A DNA stretch of 64,000 nt from Chlorokybus atmophyticus. Its lineage: Eukaryota > Streptophyta > Chlorokybophyceae > Chlorokybales > Chlorokybaceae. The notes under the pieces are model-generated. The model was not told the origin of the DNA. It was given only the letters and a program-made list of their open reading frames with translations, and did not search any database. Position 1 is the first letter of the stretch. Every line of letters begins with the position of its first letter. Positions 21,991-33,135 of the stretch are shown here, piece by piece. The position numbers and the translations under genes were made by a program. The DNA lies in NCBI GenBank assembly GCA_009103225.1, contig RHPI01002438.1:366750-430749 (forward strand). Reading direction: 5' to 3'.

Positions 21991-22989
21991 TGCTTACAAA
22001 CACAAGCTTCTGCTTACCAGCATCTGCCTCCCCCTCACGCCTTCGCTTGCGTGGTCGGCGCACATGCTCCCCCACCCTGCTCACAGTACTGACAGCCATA
22101 GGCCGCTGGCCTAGGCAGAAGCAGGCCGGCTGCCTAGGTCAGCCAGCCCCAGCTGCAGCGTCTCCAACCCGCTCGTCGCGGACAAACCCACTGATGCCCA
22201 CTGTCATCAACAACATGCCACAAGGTGGCAGGCTGTGCCGCACAAGCACGGCGCACAAGTTGTGCGCCGCCGTAGGCTCATTTAAGGTAATTTGACTAGA
22301 CGCCCGTCCATTGCCCTGCCGCACCCACCGTAGGCTACTTCCGGGTATGCTCTTGTTACGTTACGCAGTCGCTGTAACCCAGTGCCGGTGTTCCGATTAC
22401 GTCCGTTTAGTTACGCTCAGCGTAGGTAACTGACTTACGCTAGGCTTGCATTATTTGGGCTGGGAGAAAAGGCGGCTGCATTGCTGTTGGCGACGGCGGG
22501 GTGGGTGTGGTGGTGGAGCGTGTCGCTGTTGGTGCGGTTGCTGCCTCCTCTTAGCCTGCCCCTCTCTTGCTCCTCTCCCTGCCTCAGCTTGCACAGGCGT
22601 TGCTACTCTTATTTCTGCTTTGAGATAGCGTGCATTTGGTGGTTCGTTGGAGGTGAGCAATGTGGTCAGTCTAGTAAGCTAAAGTGGTGACCGTGTGTGC
22701 AGAAGGATGCATGCGCAACCGCCAACAGAATTGCATGCCCCGCACACACTCGTACGTACACAGTCGTATGTACACAGATCAGCTGCCATGCGTTGCCCAG
22801 CACACACACGTTCTGTGTGCTTGCTTGCTGCTGCATGTTGTTTGCTTTTCTACTTGTGTCTGCATGTGTTTTGTCTGACGTGTTCAAACGTCTGTTGTTG
22901 CGCAGCTGCCCAAGTAAACCCTCCAAAACACAATTAACAGTTATGTAGCACCTGGCTGCACAAGAGAGGTTTCTTCAGGCCATACATCC
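21991..22989. other. Upstream region of the 22,990 gene, no separate gene seen
   Basis: Mixed composition with no supported ORF. The last few hundred bases probably hold the promoter and 5' UTR of the next gene; no clear TATA box was identified. Confidence 0.4.
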
Positions 22990-24141
22990 ATGTCCAAGCA
23001 GCGCGTTGTCGAGGAGTCGTCGTCGTCGGAAGATGATCGGCCCATCGCAGCAAGGAAACGGAATCTCTCAGCCCTGACCGCAGCAGTGAAAAAGGTGAAC
23101 AGGCAACGCTCTCTTGGCTCCATGCGTACACTCTGCCAGACATTGTTGCACTCTCAACATCAGGGTGTGAAGAGTTCTATCTATCTTATCATCAAACGTA
23201 GGAAGTGAAGAAGGGCAAGGCTCAGGCCAGAGCAGACAAGTCTTCTACATCGGCAACTGTCAAGAATGAGAAATCTGAGACTGCAAAGCCAGATGCCAAA
23301 GCGAAGTCCAAAGCCGAAGATGAGAAGCCTTTGCAAATAAAAGTAATCTTTGTGAAGGCGTAGTGTTGTCAACTGCAATAGAGCTTCGCAGCTGATTTCG
23401 TATGCAATTGCAGGGCAAACCAAAGGGCAAGGACGGGAAGGCAAAAGGCGGAGAGATTGTTGTGAAACGGGAGCGCAAAGTGTTTGATCTCCCGGGACAG
23501 CGTTATGAGACACCTCTTGAGGTTAGTGCAGGTGTTGCATTTTGCTGCTATGCAAATTTGTCCTTTCAACTACGCGCTCACCGTGTCTGTGTTGTGCTCG
23601 CTTGAATTTGTAGAGAGATCCGCTGCGCATCTTCTATGAAACCCTGCGGGAGCAGCGGCCCAGCAGCGAAATGGCTGAAATCTGGTAAGTGATAGCAACA
23701 ATGCTCATATGTGATTAATGAGAGTTGGTACTGTCAAGTTGCCCAACCAATGAGGGTTTGTACGGGAACAGGCTGATGGACCGAGGGCTGTTGCCCAAGG
23801 AGGAGGCCGCGAAGGCGTTTGCCACGAAGCAAAAGAGCGCGGGGGGGTCGCGGTCTTCATTTGGACGCAAAGCCACGCCAGTCAAGCGCATCAAACCAGA
23901 GACTGTTGATGATGATGATGATGAAGCTCCTCTCGCCAAGAAGAGAAAGCCACTTCCGGTGACGACGAAAACTGAGAGTGATAAGAAGAAGCCAGGAGCA
24001 GGCAACAGCAAGACCAAGACGAGCATAAAGAAGAAGAGGAAAGGCAGCAGCAGTGATGCGGAAAGGGAAACCGAAGAAGACGACAGCGAGTCCGAAGACG
24101 AGAAACCGCTTGCCAGCCGACGAGCCAAGAAAGCCAAATAA
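22990..24141 (+). CDS. Conserved plant-type nuclear protein of unknown function
   Basis: Five exons, all phases consistent: 22990-23094, 23202-23342, 23414-23521, 23614-23684, 23772-24141 (TAA), giving 264 aa. The N-terminus is Ser/Asp/Glu-rich (EESSSSEDDRP), then Lys-rich and disordered. The conserved core is KVFDLPGQRYETP...RDPLRIFYETLREQRPSSEMAEIW and MDRGLLPKEEAAKAF. I recognise this core from an uncharacterised land-plant family annotated loosely as chromatin or neurofilament-like proteins. The C-terminus alternates acidic (VDDDDDEAP) and basic (KKKRKGSS) runs, fitting a nuclear, possibly chromatin-associated role (inference). Introns are 71-107 bp, GT-AG. The frame is intact, so this is a host gene. 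Confidence 0.85.
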
Positions 24142-25046
24142 GACGTGTCCATACCGGCAAGAAGCTGGTGGCTGGTTTGGACGGGGAGAAGTCTATGTGC
24201 AGCACAAACTGCTGCTGCGATCACAATGTACTTGCCACAAGCAATGCATGCTTGATCAGAGATGCGTGCTGCATTCATGTCATGATGCTTGACGGCTGCA
24301 TGCATTTGCTATCATTCTCAGTCATTTGCAGCAAGAGGTGTGCAGGCTTGCTGCTATTTTTCGCCCTTTTCTGCTTCACCAAAGTTGCCTCCCTTGGGTA
24401 CTCAGCGTGATGGGTACTCAGCGAGATGGCCACAGCTTCCTCAACACACGCAGGACTTGAGACAAGGCTACCTGCATCATACACACTGTGCCATGCAAAC
24501 TACCAGACTTGATTGGGCTCCAATCATTGGGTGTTATACACGAGCAAAAAGAATTGCACTCATTAACATTTTATGTCTATTACCCACATGTGCCACAAGG
24601 CCTGCACGTTGTTCACATGTGGTCTACGACATCATTATGATCTCAAATGTGTCACTGCAAACACATGGAGTGTCAAGAAATCAGCGTGCAATCACACTTA
24701 CGCACACAATAGTGTCTTAGATCTTTACACACGGCAGCATACCCCATTTATACAACCACAAGCACAACTTGCAACCATTGAAACATTCACAATCATTGAC
24801 ATGAGACATGCATTTGTACCAAGGTTATGGTATGTTGTGTTATCATGAGTAATAAACCGTTATATTCTGATGTTGATGGTAATGCCTCAAGCCATAAACA
24901 TGCAACCTATATCTTGGTAGCAGGTGAGGGGTAAAGTTTTACCAAAGGGATATATAGTGTGTATATGCTTTCATGCACTTACATGCATATAGTAGTTGCT
25001 ATGGTTTGTGTTACATTGTGACAAGTTAACTGACAATTGAATACAC
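24142..25046. other. No gene supported
   Basis: 3' flank of the nuclear gene and AT-leaning intergenic DNA. Only random frames. Confidence 0.5.
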
Positions 25047-26213
25047 TTGCATACGCAGATGGCTTCATTTGACTCACGTGCCATTTTCCACCGCGTCAAG
25101 ACTCAGCATAAGGAATCCTCGGACCCACGCAAGCGTCCACGCCTGCATACCAAGGAGCTGAGCGGTCTTGAAAAGTTGCTTCTGGTCAACAACAGCGTAC
25201 TACCAGAAGATTATCAGGGATTGCCCTTCACGCAATCTGGCTAATATCCTCATCAAGGATGCAACACGTATGAGCAACAAGTTCAAGCAATAGCATAATG
25301 TCGGCATTGTCACAGGTATGAATGTAATACAAACCAGTTTAATCAATGCAATGCAATTATGGCCGGCTTGATATTGATGTCATTGTTGCTCAGATGGTTG
25401 CAGACACTTCATGAAGATGTGAGGCCATGACCTTCCGGCACACACCAAGCGCACCATTGCATTGCAGCTTGGAATCAAGTTTTTACAGAGCTTAACCCAA
25501 AACTCAGAGAGTTGAAAGAAAAACCAATTCGCGAACTAAATGGTTGAATTGGTGAATGTCCACAAGACTTGCTCTTTTGAGGAGCTAAGCTCGTTTTCAA
25601 TAGCGAAGCTGCTGATTATGTGGATGCCCTTTATGAAGCTGACCACAACTACAAGAAGAGTAATAACACAACTGCCGATGAGGTATCCAAAGATTTTGTA
25701 GTCGTAATGCACTGTCATTACCTAACAATCAATTCACATACATGATAGGTAAGGGATGAGGTGCGTGATTTACTTAGCAATAGTCGCATGAGTACTACTT
25801 TGGCTCTGCCGTCAACCCCCTTGCACAAAGCCACACGCATAAAACGTGTTGAAAGCGCAAAACCTTAAAGACACGGCTTTATATACTTACTACGACATTT
25901 ACATGGAGGCAAAGTTTATATCGGGCAAACTGATAATCTTATATGGAGGTTTTACGAGCACCGACGTCATCCACCACGCAAGATGTTGAAAGACTTGGAT
26001 GCAATCAAACCATATGCGAATCAAGTAGAAATGCGCTCACTAGGGTGGGCCACAACTAAAGAGAAGCTGGACACATTGGACACCAAGTTCATTCGAGAGT
26101 ACGACTCGCGTGGGCCTAATGGTTACAATGTACATCAGGGTAACCCAGCTAAGTTAAAGGCATTTTGGGCACGTTGGCGCAAGAATCCTCATTTTGGTAG
26201 ACACAAGCATTAA
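25047..26213 (+). pseudogene. GIY-YIG endonuclease-containing element ORF
   Basis: A GIY-YIG nuclease domain is clear at 25,880-26,213: GFIYLLRHLHGGKVYIGQTDNL supplies the paired tyrosines and glycine, followed by the conserved Arg (WRFYEHRRHPP) and ending RKNPHFGRHKH. Upstream plus-strand pieces (25,047-25,240: a basic region and a segment ELSGLEKLLLVNNSVLPEDYQGL; 25,440-25,700) look coding but are interrupted by stops. GIY-YIG domains occur in Penelope-like retroelements and some DNA transposons. I see no reverse transcriptase here, so the element type is open. Confidence 0.55.
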
Positions 26214-26443
26214 TATGGTAGAATTAGCAATAAAACATGAAGCCAACTTAAAAAGGCACTATGCTATAGTATAATGTATCATGTAATACATGCATTGAAA
26301 CTGTAATCAACCAAACTGTATAGTCATGTACATGTACCATATGTGCATATTATTTGTTGAAGTAACATGCATGCGTAGGTGAAAAATCACCTTCATGCAA
26401 AACTGGCTGATCAATTAATCAATAGCCGTCGCTGCTCAATCAC

Positions 26444-26580
26444 GCCTCCATCGCACCTCCATCGCTGTCGCGCCTCCCTTGCCATCGCGCCTCCGTCGCC
26501 ATCGCCCCTCCATCTCCATCGCGCCTCCATCGCGGTCGCCGCTCCAGCGCACCTCCATCGCACCTCTATCGCGACACCAA
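26444..26580 (+). repeat. Minisatellite, cgcctccatcg units, array 1
   Basis: About eleven degenerate 12-bp units. The same unit in the same orientation recurs at 29,685-29,785, so the two arrays bracket the JmjC region. Confidence 0.85.
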
Positions 26581-27151
26581 ATGCGATAATATATAAGCTA
26601 TGGCCACAGTTAATCGGGCAGTATATGTCTCATGACATGAATTTCACAACCGCCATCAACATTGATGTCAATACGCTGAATCTCACTATAGCAGACAACC
26701 ACATATAATATATATACCAGCAAATCCAAACCGCTTCATTTACAAAAACCTTGGCCATACATTTTATGCTACAAATAAACATATTATAATATTTTACATA
26801 CATAACTAATACAAATACATAATTATTTACAGAGATTACCTCATTCAGTCTTTGCAGGAAACAATTAGTACAATCAACCCAACAACTTCACCATCGAATG
26901 CAACAATATACGCTTGATCTGCAAAGAAAACATGTCAGCAACTTTATATAACCATTACAATAATTGTGCAATACCTCTAACTTGTGCTCTCTGTTACAAC
27001 GACGTCAAGGGAGAGCACGTAACTTGTGTGTCTGCTTCAGACATTGGCCAGCACTTTCCGGAGTCACAGAATCTATAGCCGTTTTGAAATAAGACTGTTA
27101 AAGTTGAGTTAATACAACACCAAATACCAAGCACGAACCTCAACAACTTAT

Positions 27152-29108
27152 CTATACCTCTATTCCGTACTTGATGTGGGCCTCCAGCCGGGATGAAAAC
27201 AGTGTTTCCCTTATACTGGATATAACGCCAGGGTACAACACCTGATATTTAACAATAAGTAAATGCTTTGAATTGCCCTGTTCCAATTCTTCTTTGCACC
27301 CACAAGCAATGTAGAACTTATCGTCCAAGTCAGCAGGTATTTGATTCTGCAAAGTAACAACAACATTGAATATATGTTAAAAATAAGCATGCAACTTGTA
27401 CTAAAAACAATACGCACCCAAAGTACACTATTGGCCAGGTTGTAGTCACCCTTGTCAGGATGGGTGTACTCCTTGAACGGCAGCATTGCAATAAAGTTGG
27501 CAAAATGTGATGGCAACACATCCTTAAAACAAGCCTATGACCACAAGACAAATAAACAAATATACACGTTGCAAAATGCCAATCATTATAAATAAAGCAC
27601 ATCGCTCATGCTTAATGCATATATGCACATTACCTCAGTCGGCCAATCCTTCATGTTGAGAACTTGCGCACGATGCCATCTTCATCCCACAATCCTTTGT
27701 AAAAACCACAAAAAAAACTTGGTGGTGGTCATTGGAACCTATGCACACACCATAAATACATACTTCAATACCTCAATGACCAAGAACATACTGCACAAAC
27801 ACATTCGTACCTCAGACAAACCATCACAACCCAACACAACGATTTTGGGCAATATACGCCCAATCTCGTGACATAGTCTGCCGGCATCCCATTGCTTCTT
27901 GTCAACCACCTCCTCCTGGACAACCACTGGTTGTCCACGTTGCCAATGAAACTGAAAATGCTGTAACGCTGTCTTGCCCAAAAAGATTGTCAGCACACGC
28001 TCAGCAAGGCGGTTATATCCTACACAATGGCAGCAACTTACTTTTGTTCAATTGCTTCATTGTGGGTCGCCATGGTTCATATTGCTGTGCACACAAAAAG
28101 GCAAAGAGTGAATACACCAATCCATGAAACATGGCAACATCAACAACCAACAAAAACCCCATTAAGTACTTCACATCGCTTACATACATACAAGGCATAT
28201 ACCGGAGTAACTACCGCATGGTCATAGTTGAATCAAACGACAATACCCCTAAAAAAATACATGAAGTCATTAATAACAAAAGTATGCGGCACCAATTACC
28301 ACATGGCATGTGCCCACCCGTGCGATGGCCGTAGCTGCTAGTCACGATCTTGGCTGCAAAAAGTACACGCCTGCATTAACATGTCTATCATGTGTGATAA
28401 TGTGCCATCAAACACCACACACACAAAAAAACAACACAAACCTCCTCCGCAATTGTATTAACAATTGCATGCACCACCGCTAATGCAGGCATGAGCGCAT
28501 CAAGGCATGATAAAAATGAAACACATGCTAAATGCATATGGTGCCAACATGGCTAACGTCCTGGCATTGCGGAATCTGTGAACGAAACGGCTCGAGGAAA
28601 CATTCCGCACATAAGTCATAGCCCGTGCACGCAGTGCAAGTGGCATGCACGTCTTCAATACTACCACAACATTGATTGATTGCTAAAAAAAACAAAAACA
28701 ACTTAAGCTCAACATGTTAAAACATCAACCATAACGCATACTCATAAATACAAACGTCGCCTCAGGACAACCAACTTTTCAGTCAATCTATACACCTCTG
28801 TAACGCACATGTCAGTCTAGGCCATGCAATTGCCAATTTGCTGCATCAAAGTGAACTAACATGCTAAAGCCAATGTCTCCACCTGAACATGCAATACGGA
28901 TGTACCTGCCACACAACATGTTGTAGAATAAACTCCACAACCCGTGGGGCGCTAACAATGCTTGATTTGCAGCTACCGGGGCTAGCACTATGCACCTGCA
29001 TCTCATAGTCATTAAGCCATATATACTCAACAAACACATTCCCAGTTTATCATCGCCCAACTTTGTGCTTTTTTGGCCAGCTATGACATTGCCCAAGGCC
29101 ACATCCAA
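27152..29108 (-). pseudogene. JmjC histone demethylase (KDM3/JMJD1-like), decayed
   Basis: Minus-strand pieces in order: KSTKLGDDKLGMCLLSIYGL (near 29,050), a Cys-rich segment CCGSIEDVHATCTACTGYDLC (28,690-28,600) like the zinc finger before KDM3 JmjC domains, FQFHWQRGQPVVVQEEVV (about 27,940), FYKGLWDEDG and LNMKDWPTE (27,700-27,635, out of frame with each other by one base), VLPSHFANFIAMLPFKEYTHPDKG (27,530-27,440) and PADLDDKFYIACGCKEEL (27,345-27,280). These match successive KDM3 blocks. The iron-binding HxD expected right after the last block is absent, so no active demethylase is encoded as read. KDM3/IBM1-type enzymes remove H3K9 methylation in plants. Introns are about 90-130 bp and the region is AT-rich relative to its surroundings. 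Confidence 0.6.
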
Positions 29109-29684
29109 CGGTCGCTTGCCAAGATTGCACCCGCGACGCGCAATGGATTGCCCTCAACCTATACAAGTTGTATTACCCAATTCCATCACAACACAAACTA
29201 CTCAACAAGTAAGCAGCGGGCGGTGCCTGAACAATGTCAATCTCAAGTTCTCTGATGATGCCACCCGCATCTGCGCAAACATATTGAGACACACAGCATC
29301 GACAACTAAATGAAGGCCATCATTGCCAACCTGATACGCCGCTATCCACAACCATAGGTGATGCTGCAGAAGTCCCCGCACATGTTATCTTACGGTTACA
29401 CACCAACATGCGACCATGAACAATTGAAGGGCATAACGCCACCAACTAACCAGCAATGATACCATGACCAACTGCAAGCTCCACAGCAGCAGCAACAGGT
29501 GCAAGACATGCAGCTGAACTCGCACCTCGTATTCTCACCAATGACAAGAAAGAAGTATCAGTAATACCACTAAGTAATACCACTAATGGACAGTACCCAA
29601 GACAGTACAACAACTATGGCGGCAGCAGTAGGACATCAACGCCGCGCGCAGACAAATCACGACCTCACTACGCGATATCGCGTC

Positions 29685-29785
29685 CCTATTGCTATCGCGT
29701 CTCCATCGCGCCTCGATCGCCGTCGCGCCTCCATCGCGCCCCCATTGTTGTCGCGCCTTCATCGCGCATCCATTGCGCCTCCATG
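29685..29785 (+). repeat. Minisatellite, cgcctccatcg units, array 2
   Basis: About eight degenerate 12-bp units, same motif and orientation as the array at 26,444. Confidence 0.85.
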
Positions 29786-29936
29786 GCCGACGCGGCTATG
29801 TTACACCACCGGATAAATAAACGAACCGCTTGAATTGAACGCGATAATGTCTTTATTCATAATATGGTCAAATTCGCAAAAAGCCATCGCCATCCGGTGT
29901 ATTCAACGCCGCGTTCAGCCTCGATCCTAAGTAGTG

Positions 29937-30311
29937 TTAAAAAGCCCAAGGGAGATTACAAAGCATAGAAGTTCTCAAGTTTTTATCAATCTTTAGTTTA
30001 CGCTCAGCTTGAGCGTTGTCGACTGTGGTGGCGAAGTCGATATCCAGGACTCCGTCGGATACCGTCATCGGAGAGCTGCGTGTGCAGGCGGCGTATCTCC
30101 CTCCACACTCAGTATAGATATCAAAGTCCATTAGTATCTCAACACCCTCAACACTCACACTAAATACCCTCTTGTTAATACAGGAGTCTGCCGCATGGCT
30201 TTGGGGTCGGGCGCGTTGTCGCCCTACGCGACGTGCCGACATAATAATGGTCGCCGAGTCCTCTCTTGCTTGCGGGGTCACGAGATGTGTGGCGCAGGAG
30301 CGCCGCGGCAT
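29937..30311 (-). pseudogene. Malectin-like domain fragment
   Basis: The frame contains KRVFSVSVEGVEILMDFDIYTECGG and MTVSDGVLDIDFATTVDNAQ, matching the second half of malectin folds (RVFDV..G..vl.dfDI...aGG; dG.L.I.F....dNA). In plants this domain sits in cell-surface receptor kinases. No signal peptide, membrane segment or kinase is present, so it is probably a lone exon or captured fragment. Confidence 0.55.
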
Positions 30312-30659
30312 CGTGCACCTCCAAGCGCCTGGGCGCCGCGTGGATACGGCCTCTTGGCCGCCGAGCTTTGAGCCCTTAAGTCACATAACAGGGAATCAAT
30401 ATTTACAGACCGACGCCCATTGAATGAATACGTAGTACGGCGCCCCTATGCAGTCGTGCGGCATATTTTTTGCAAAAAGCGCCACTTTCTGCGGGGTCGA
30501 CCGGGTTTGCACCCAGGTTTGACTTCGGCGAGTTCCAAGCGCGCAGCCTTGCCGACTGCACTACCACGCCGTGCGATCATGCCTATTGTCCTCGCGTGCT
30601 AACTTTCATCAAGCATGCCTACACCCAGACCCCCGCCCGGTCATTCAGCATAAAACCCA

Positions 30660-31043
30660 CGCGCGCCACTGACCAGTAGCTAGGTTATGACTCTAGACTA
30701 GCTCATGACTGTAGCCTACATAGGCACCGCGCGTAGCTGTTTAATTGTGAATTTAACTATAAGTTAAGTTCTATATCAAGTGGGGTGTTTTTAGAAATAG
30801 CCTAGATATGACCGTTAGCTTATGTTCTAAACAGTCATGATGTGACATGTATAAGTAGTCATAGTTTTCACAAATCAGCTGGTGACATTCTGAGTGAGAG
30901 AGGTAAGAGCTTGTGAAGCGACTTGAATTACGAACACGCCGTCCCGGTTGCCAAGTCCTCTCACCGTGTGACAGCCTATGCATGCTCTTGTGCATTGTGC
31001 TTGTCATTACTGTGATCTTGGTGTGCTTAGTTGCGGTGTGCAT
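30660..31043 (+). repeat. LTR-like relic, orientation plus
   Basis: Shares ordered words with the reverse complement of 49,600-50,000: accgcgcgtagctg, tgacatgtataagtag (TATA-like), gctggtgaca, gagcttgtgaagcgacttgaa, cgtcccggttgc, tatgc.tgctcttgtg. It is probably a diverged copia-type LTR. Confidence 0.5.
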
Positions 31044-31217
31044 TGTCGGGCTGGGCAGGATCGAGTGCTGACATGTCTTAAGGAATTAGAATATAGCTGT
31101 GTAGCCCCTGATGCGTGTGGTGATGAAGAAAATGTGCATACCCGAGTGCGTACACATGTACATGGCTAAGTGCTGTGCATTGAAAAGAACAAAATGCCCC
31201 CCCCCCCCCCCCCCCCC
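31044..31217 (+). repeat. About 155-bp repeat with poly-C end, copy A (uninterrupted)
   Basis: Runs from tgtcgggctgggcagg to gcattgaaaa and into a poly-C run (31,198-31,217). Copy B at 32,142 is the same sequence with a solo LTR inserted, so this copy shows the empty site at about 31,091. Confidence 0.85.
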
Positions 31218-31280
31218 NNNNNNNNNNNNNNNNNNNNNNNNNNNNNNNNNNNNNNNNNNNNNNNNNNNNNNNNNNNNNNN
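31218..31280. other. Assembly gap (N) inside poly-C
   Basis: 63 Ns flanked on both sides by C homopolymer (31,198-31,217 and 31,281-31,293). Confidence 0.95.
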
Positions 31281-31299
31281 CCCCCCCCCCCCCTTGTCG

Positions 31300-32141
31300 A
31301 GGACATCGTGAGTGTGAGCGCTTGTCACTCGCATTGTGCTTCAACAGGCGTGAACAACATCAGAGCTAGTCAGCAAGCCATCGGTGTCAATGCTGTGTTC
31401 ACAGTTGCTTGCACTAAGGTCAATGATGGGGTCCTCTACTGTTGAGTAAGGCGAATGAGCATAGCAATTACACAGATATCACATTGTGAATGCGACTAAC
31501 ACACCATCCACATGGCAACCCTCATGGCAACAGTACCGTGTAAGGTGCGGTACTCGCTCCCACAATGGTGAAGGTTTCTTGGCTACAGGACGGCTTGCTG
31601 TGTACAGTCATACTCCTTTCACAGTTTGCTGGGCGTACACGTCAACAATCCATACCACGTCCACGCACCGCAAACTCACCCAAGTCAAGCCTCACATACC
31701 ACATCGGAACGCAAGTCTCAACTATGAATTTCCTACTCACAGTTTTACCAAGTGTACAAGTGTCGGCTACTGCTACTTATACCACTGTGGTGGCACATGA
31801 GTTGATGCACATAGTAAACGACACAAACTTAGCTATGGACTAGCTGTTCCACTGATCTATACTATGCTTCAACGGATAGTTATAAATGCCGCCAAAGAAA
31901 GGCGCGGTTGAATACATAGCGGAGGGCGATCGCTAGGGACCCTACGGTGTGCAGTGGTTGCGAGTAGCGATTGCGGGGGACCCTGGCTGGAGATTGCCAA
32001 CGGGTCAGCTACGAGTTGATGCCTATGACGATAGTCCAATGAATGGTTCGTCGTGAACCATTGATTGATGCTGATAATGCGGGGGTGGTACATGGCTATG
32101 GGGATGGCCGAGGAGCCCTCCTGAACAGTTAGCATAACAGC
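31300..32141. other. No gene supported, repeat-derived
   Basis: Words near 31,441-31,510 (gttgagtaaggcgaatgagca, actaacacaccatccac) resemble 49,549-49,615. No credible ORF. Confidence 0.4.
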
Positions 32142-32769
32142 TGTCGGGCTGGGCAGGGTCGAGAGCTGACACACCTCGAAGAATTGGAATATGTTAAGAA
32201 TATTCTTGTATCCGGTCAGCTTGCCCTGTGGATAAGAATAGGCGCGAGAAGATTCGGGCGCGAGAAAGGTCCAGGCGAGAGCTTTGGTCGAGACGGTTCC
32301 AGGCGCGGAGTCGAGTCCGGAGTTTGGAGGATTCCAGGCGCTGTAGGAGAAACGTTGTAGCTAGGTGGCTACGTCACTATTTGGCGCGTGCAGTAGCTTG
32401 TTGAAAAGCTCTTAAAGCTCTTAAAAGTAGCTACGTGGTGCAAATTAAAGCGCAGGAATCGGTTGAGTGTAGAAGTGGTGGTGACTTCTGGAGTAGACAG
32501 GTGCAGAACTGGCGGGTATAAAAGCCCGCGGTGTGACTTTGTTGTAATCCTTAGAAAGCCTTTTTGGATCAGCCTTGTGTGTACGCTCTGGTAGAGTGTG
32601 TGTGCTTGTGCTTGCACCAACTCCATGCATGATCAGTAGTGTCCAAATCTCAACAGAACATAGCTGTGTAGCCCCTTGATGCGTATGCTGATGAGCAAAT
32701 ATACATGCATACCTGAATGCGTATACATGTATATGGCTAAGTGCTGTGCATTGAAAAACGAACAAAGTA

Positions 32770-32771
<2 letters not shown>
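32142..32771 (+). repeat. Copy B of the poly-C-ended repeat, split by a solo LTR
   Basis: The halves 32,142-32,191 and 32,656-32,771 match copy A at 31,044-31,197. Poly-C follows. Confidence 0.85.
32192..32655 (+). mobile_element. Solo LTR (464 bp), copia-type
   Basis: Starts TGTTAAGAATATTC and ends AAATCTCAACA, so the termini are TG...CA with an inverted TGTT/AACA. It is flanked by gaata (32,187-32,191) and gaaca (32,656-32,660), a 5-bp target duplication with one change. A TATA box (gtataaaagcc) lies at 32,516. The paralogous repeat at 31,044 shows the pre-insertion sequence. Orientation cannot be proved without an internal region; plus is assumed from the TATA box. Confidence 0.85.
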
Positions 32772-32846
<75 letters not shown>

Positions 32847-32847
32847 N
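32772..32847. repeat. Poly-C tract ending in N
   Basis: 75 C in a row, then one N. It follows the same repeat as the gap at 31,218. Length is probably unreliable. Confidence 0.9.
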
Positions 32848-32879
32848 GAGCAAGTCAGCAGCTACCTCCCTGAGGTCTG

Positions 32880-33135
32880 GGTCAGTCTTTGCCGCAAGCC
32901 TCAGCGTTTGCGGGTGATGGGCGGCCCATTGCGGAGACAGTCACATCAATAGGCCTCCAGTGGGACCTTATGAAGTGGAGGGTCCAGGCAGTATCAGTGC
33001 ATGCCAATGTTCCACCCGTCGCACACCATCATTATGGCGGCGGCGTCGGCACGGCCACATTATTCACAGCGCTTGCTCCGGTTGGGGGGTGAGTGATGGA
33101 TAACATCGAACCGTGCTACTTGTGGTAGGTGGCAC
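32880..33135 (-). pseudogene. Decayed PHD finger at the 3' end of the gypsy pol
   Basis: Minus-strand continuation of the integrase: RSKRCE, stop, CGRADAAAIMMVCDGW.IGMH, stop, YCLDPPLHKVPLEAY, stop, CDC. This follows the PHD layout of the relic at 2.6-2.75 kb, with one zinc Cys changed to Trp and three in-frame stops, two at sites where the other copy has His-flanking and Trp codons. It lies just outside the inverted-repeat arm. Confidence 0.65.
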
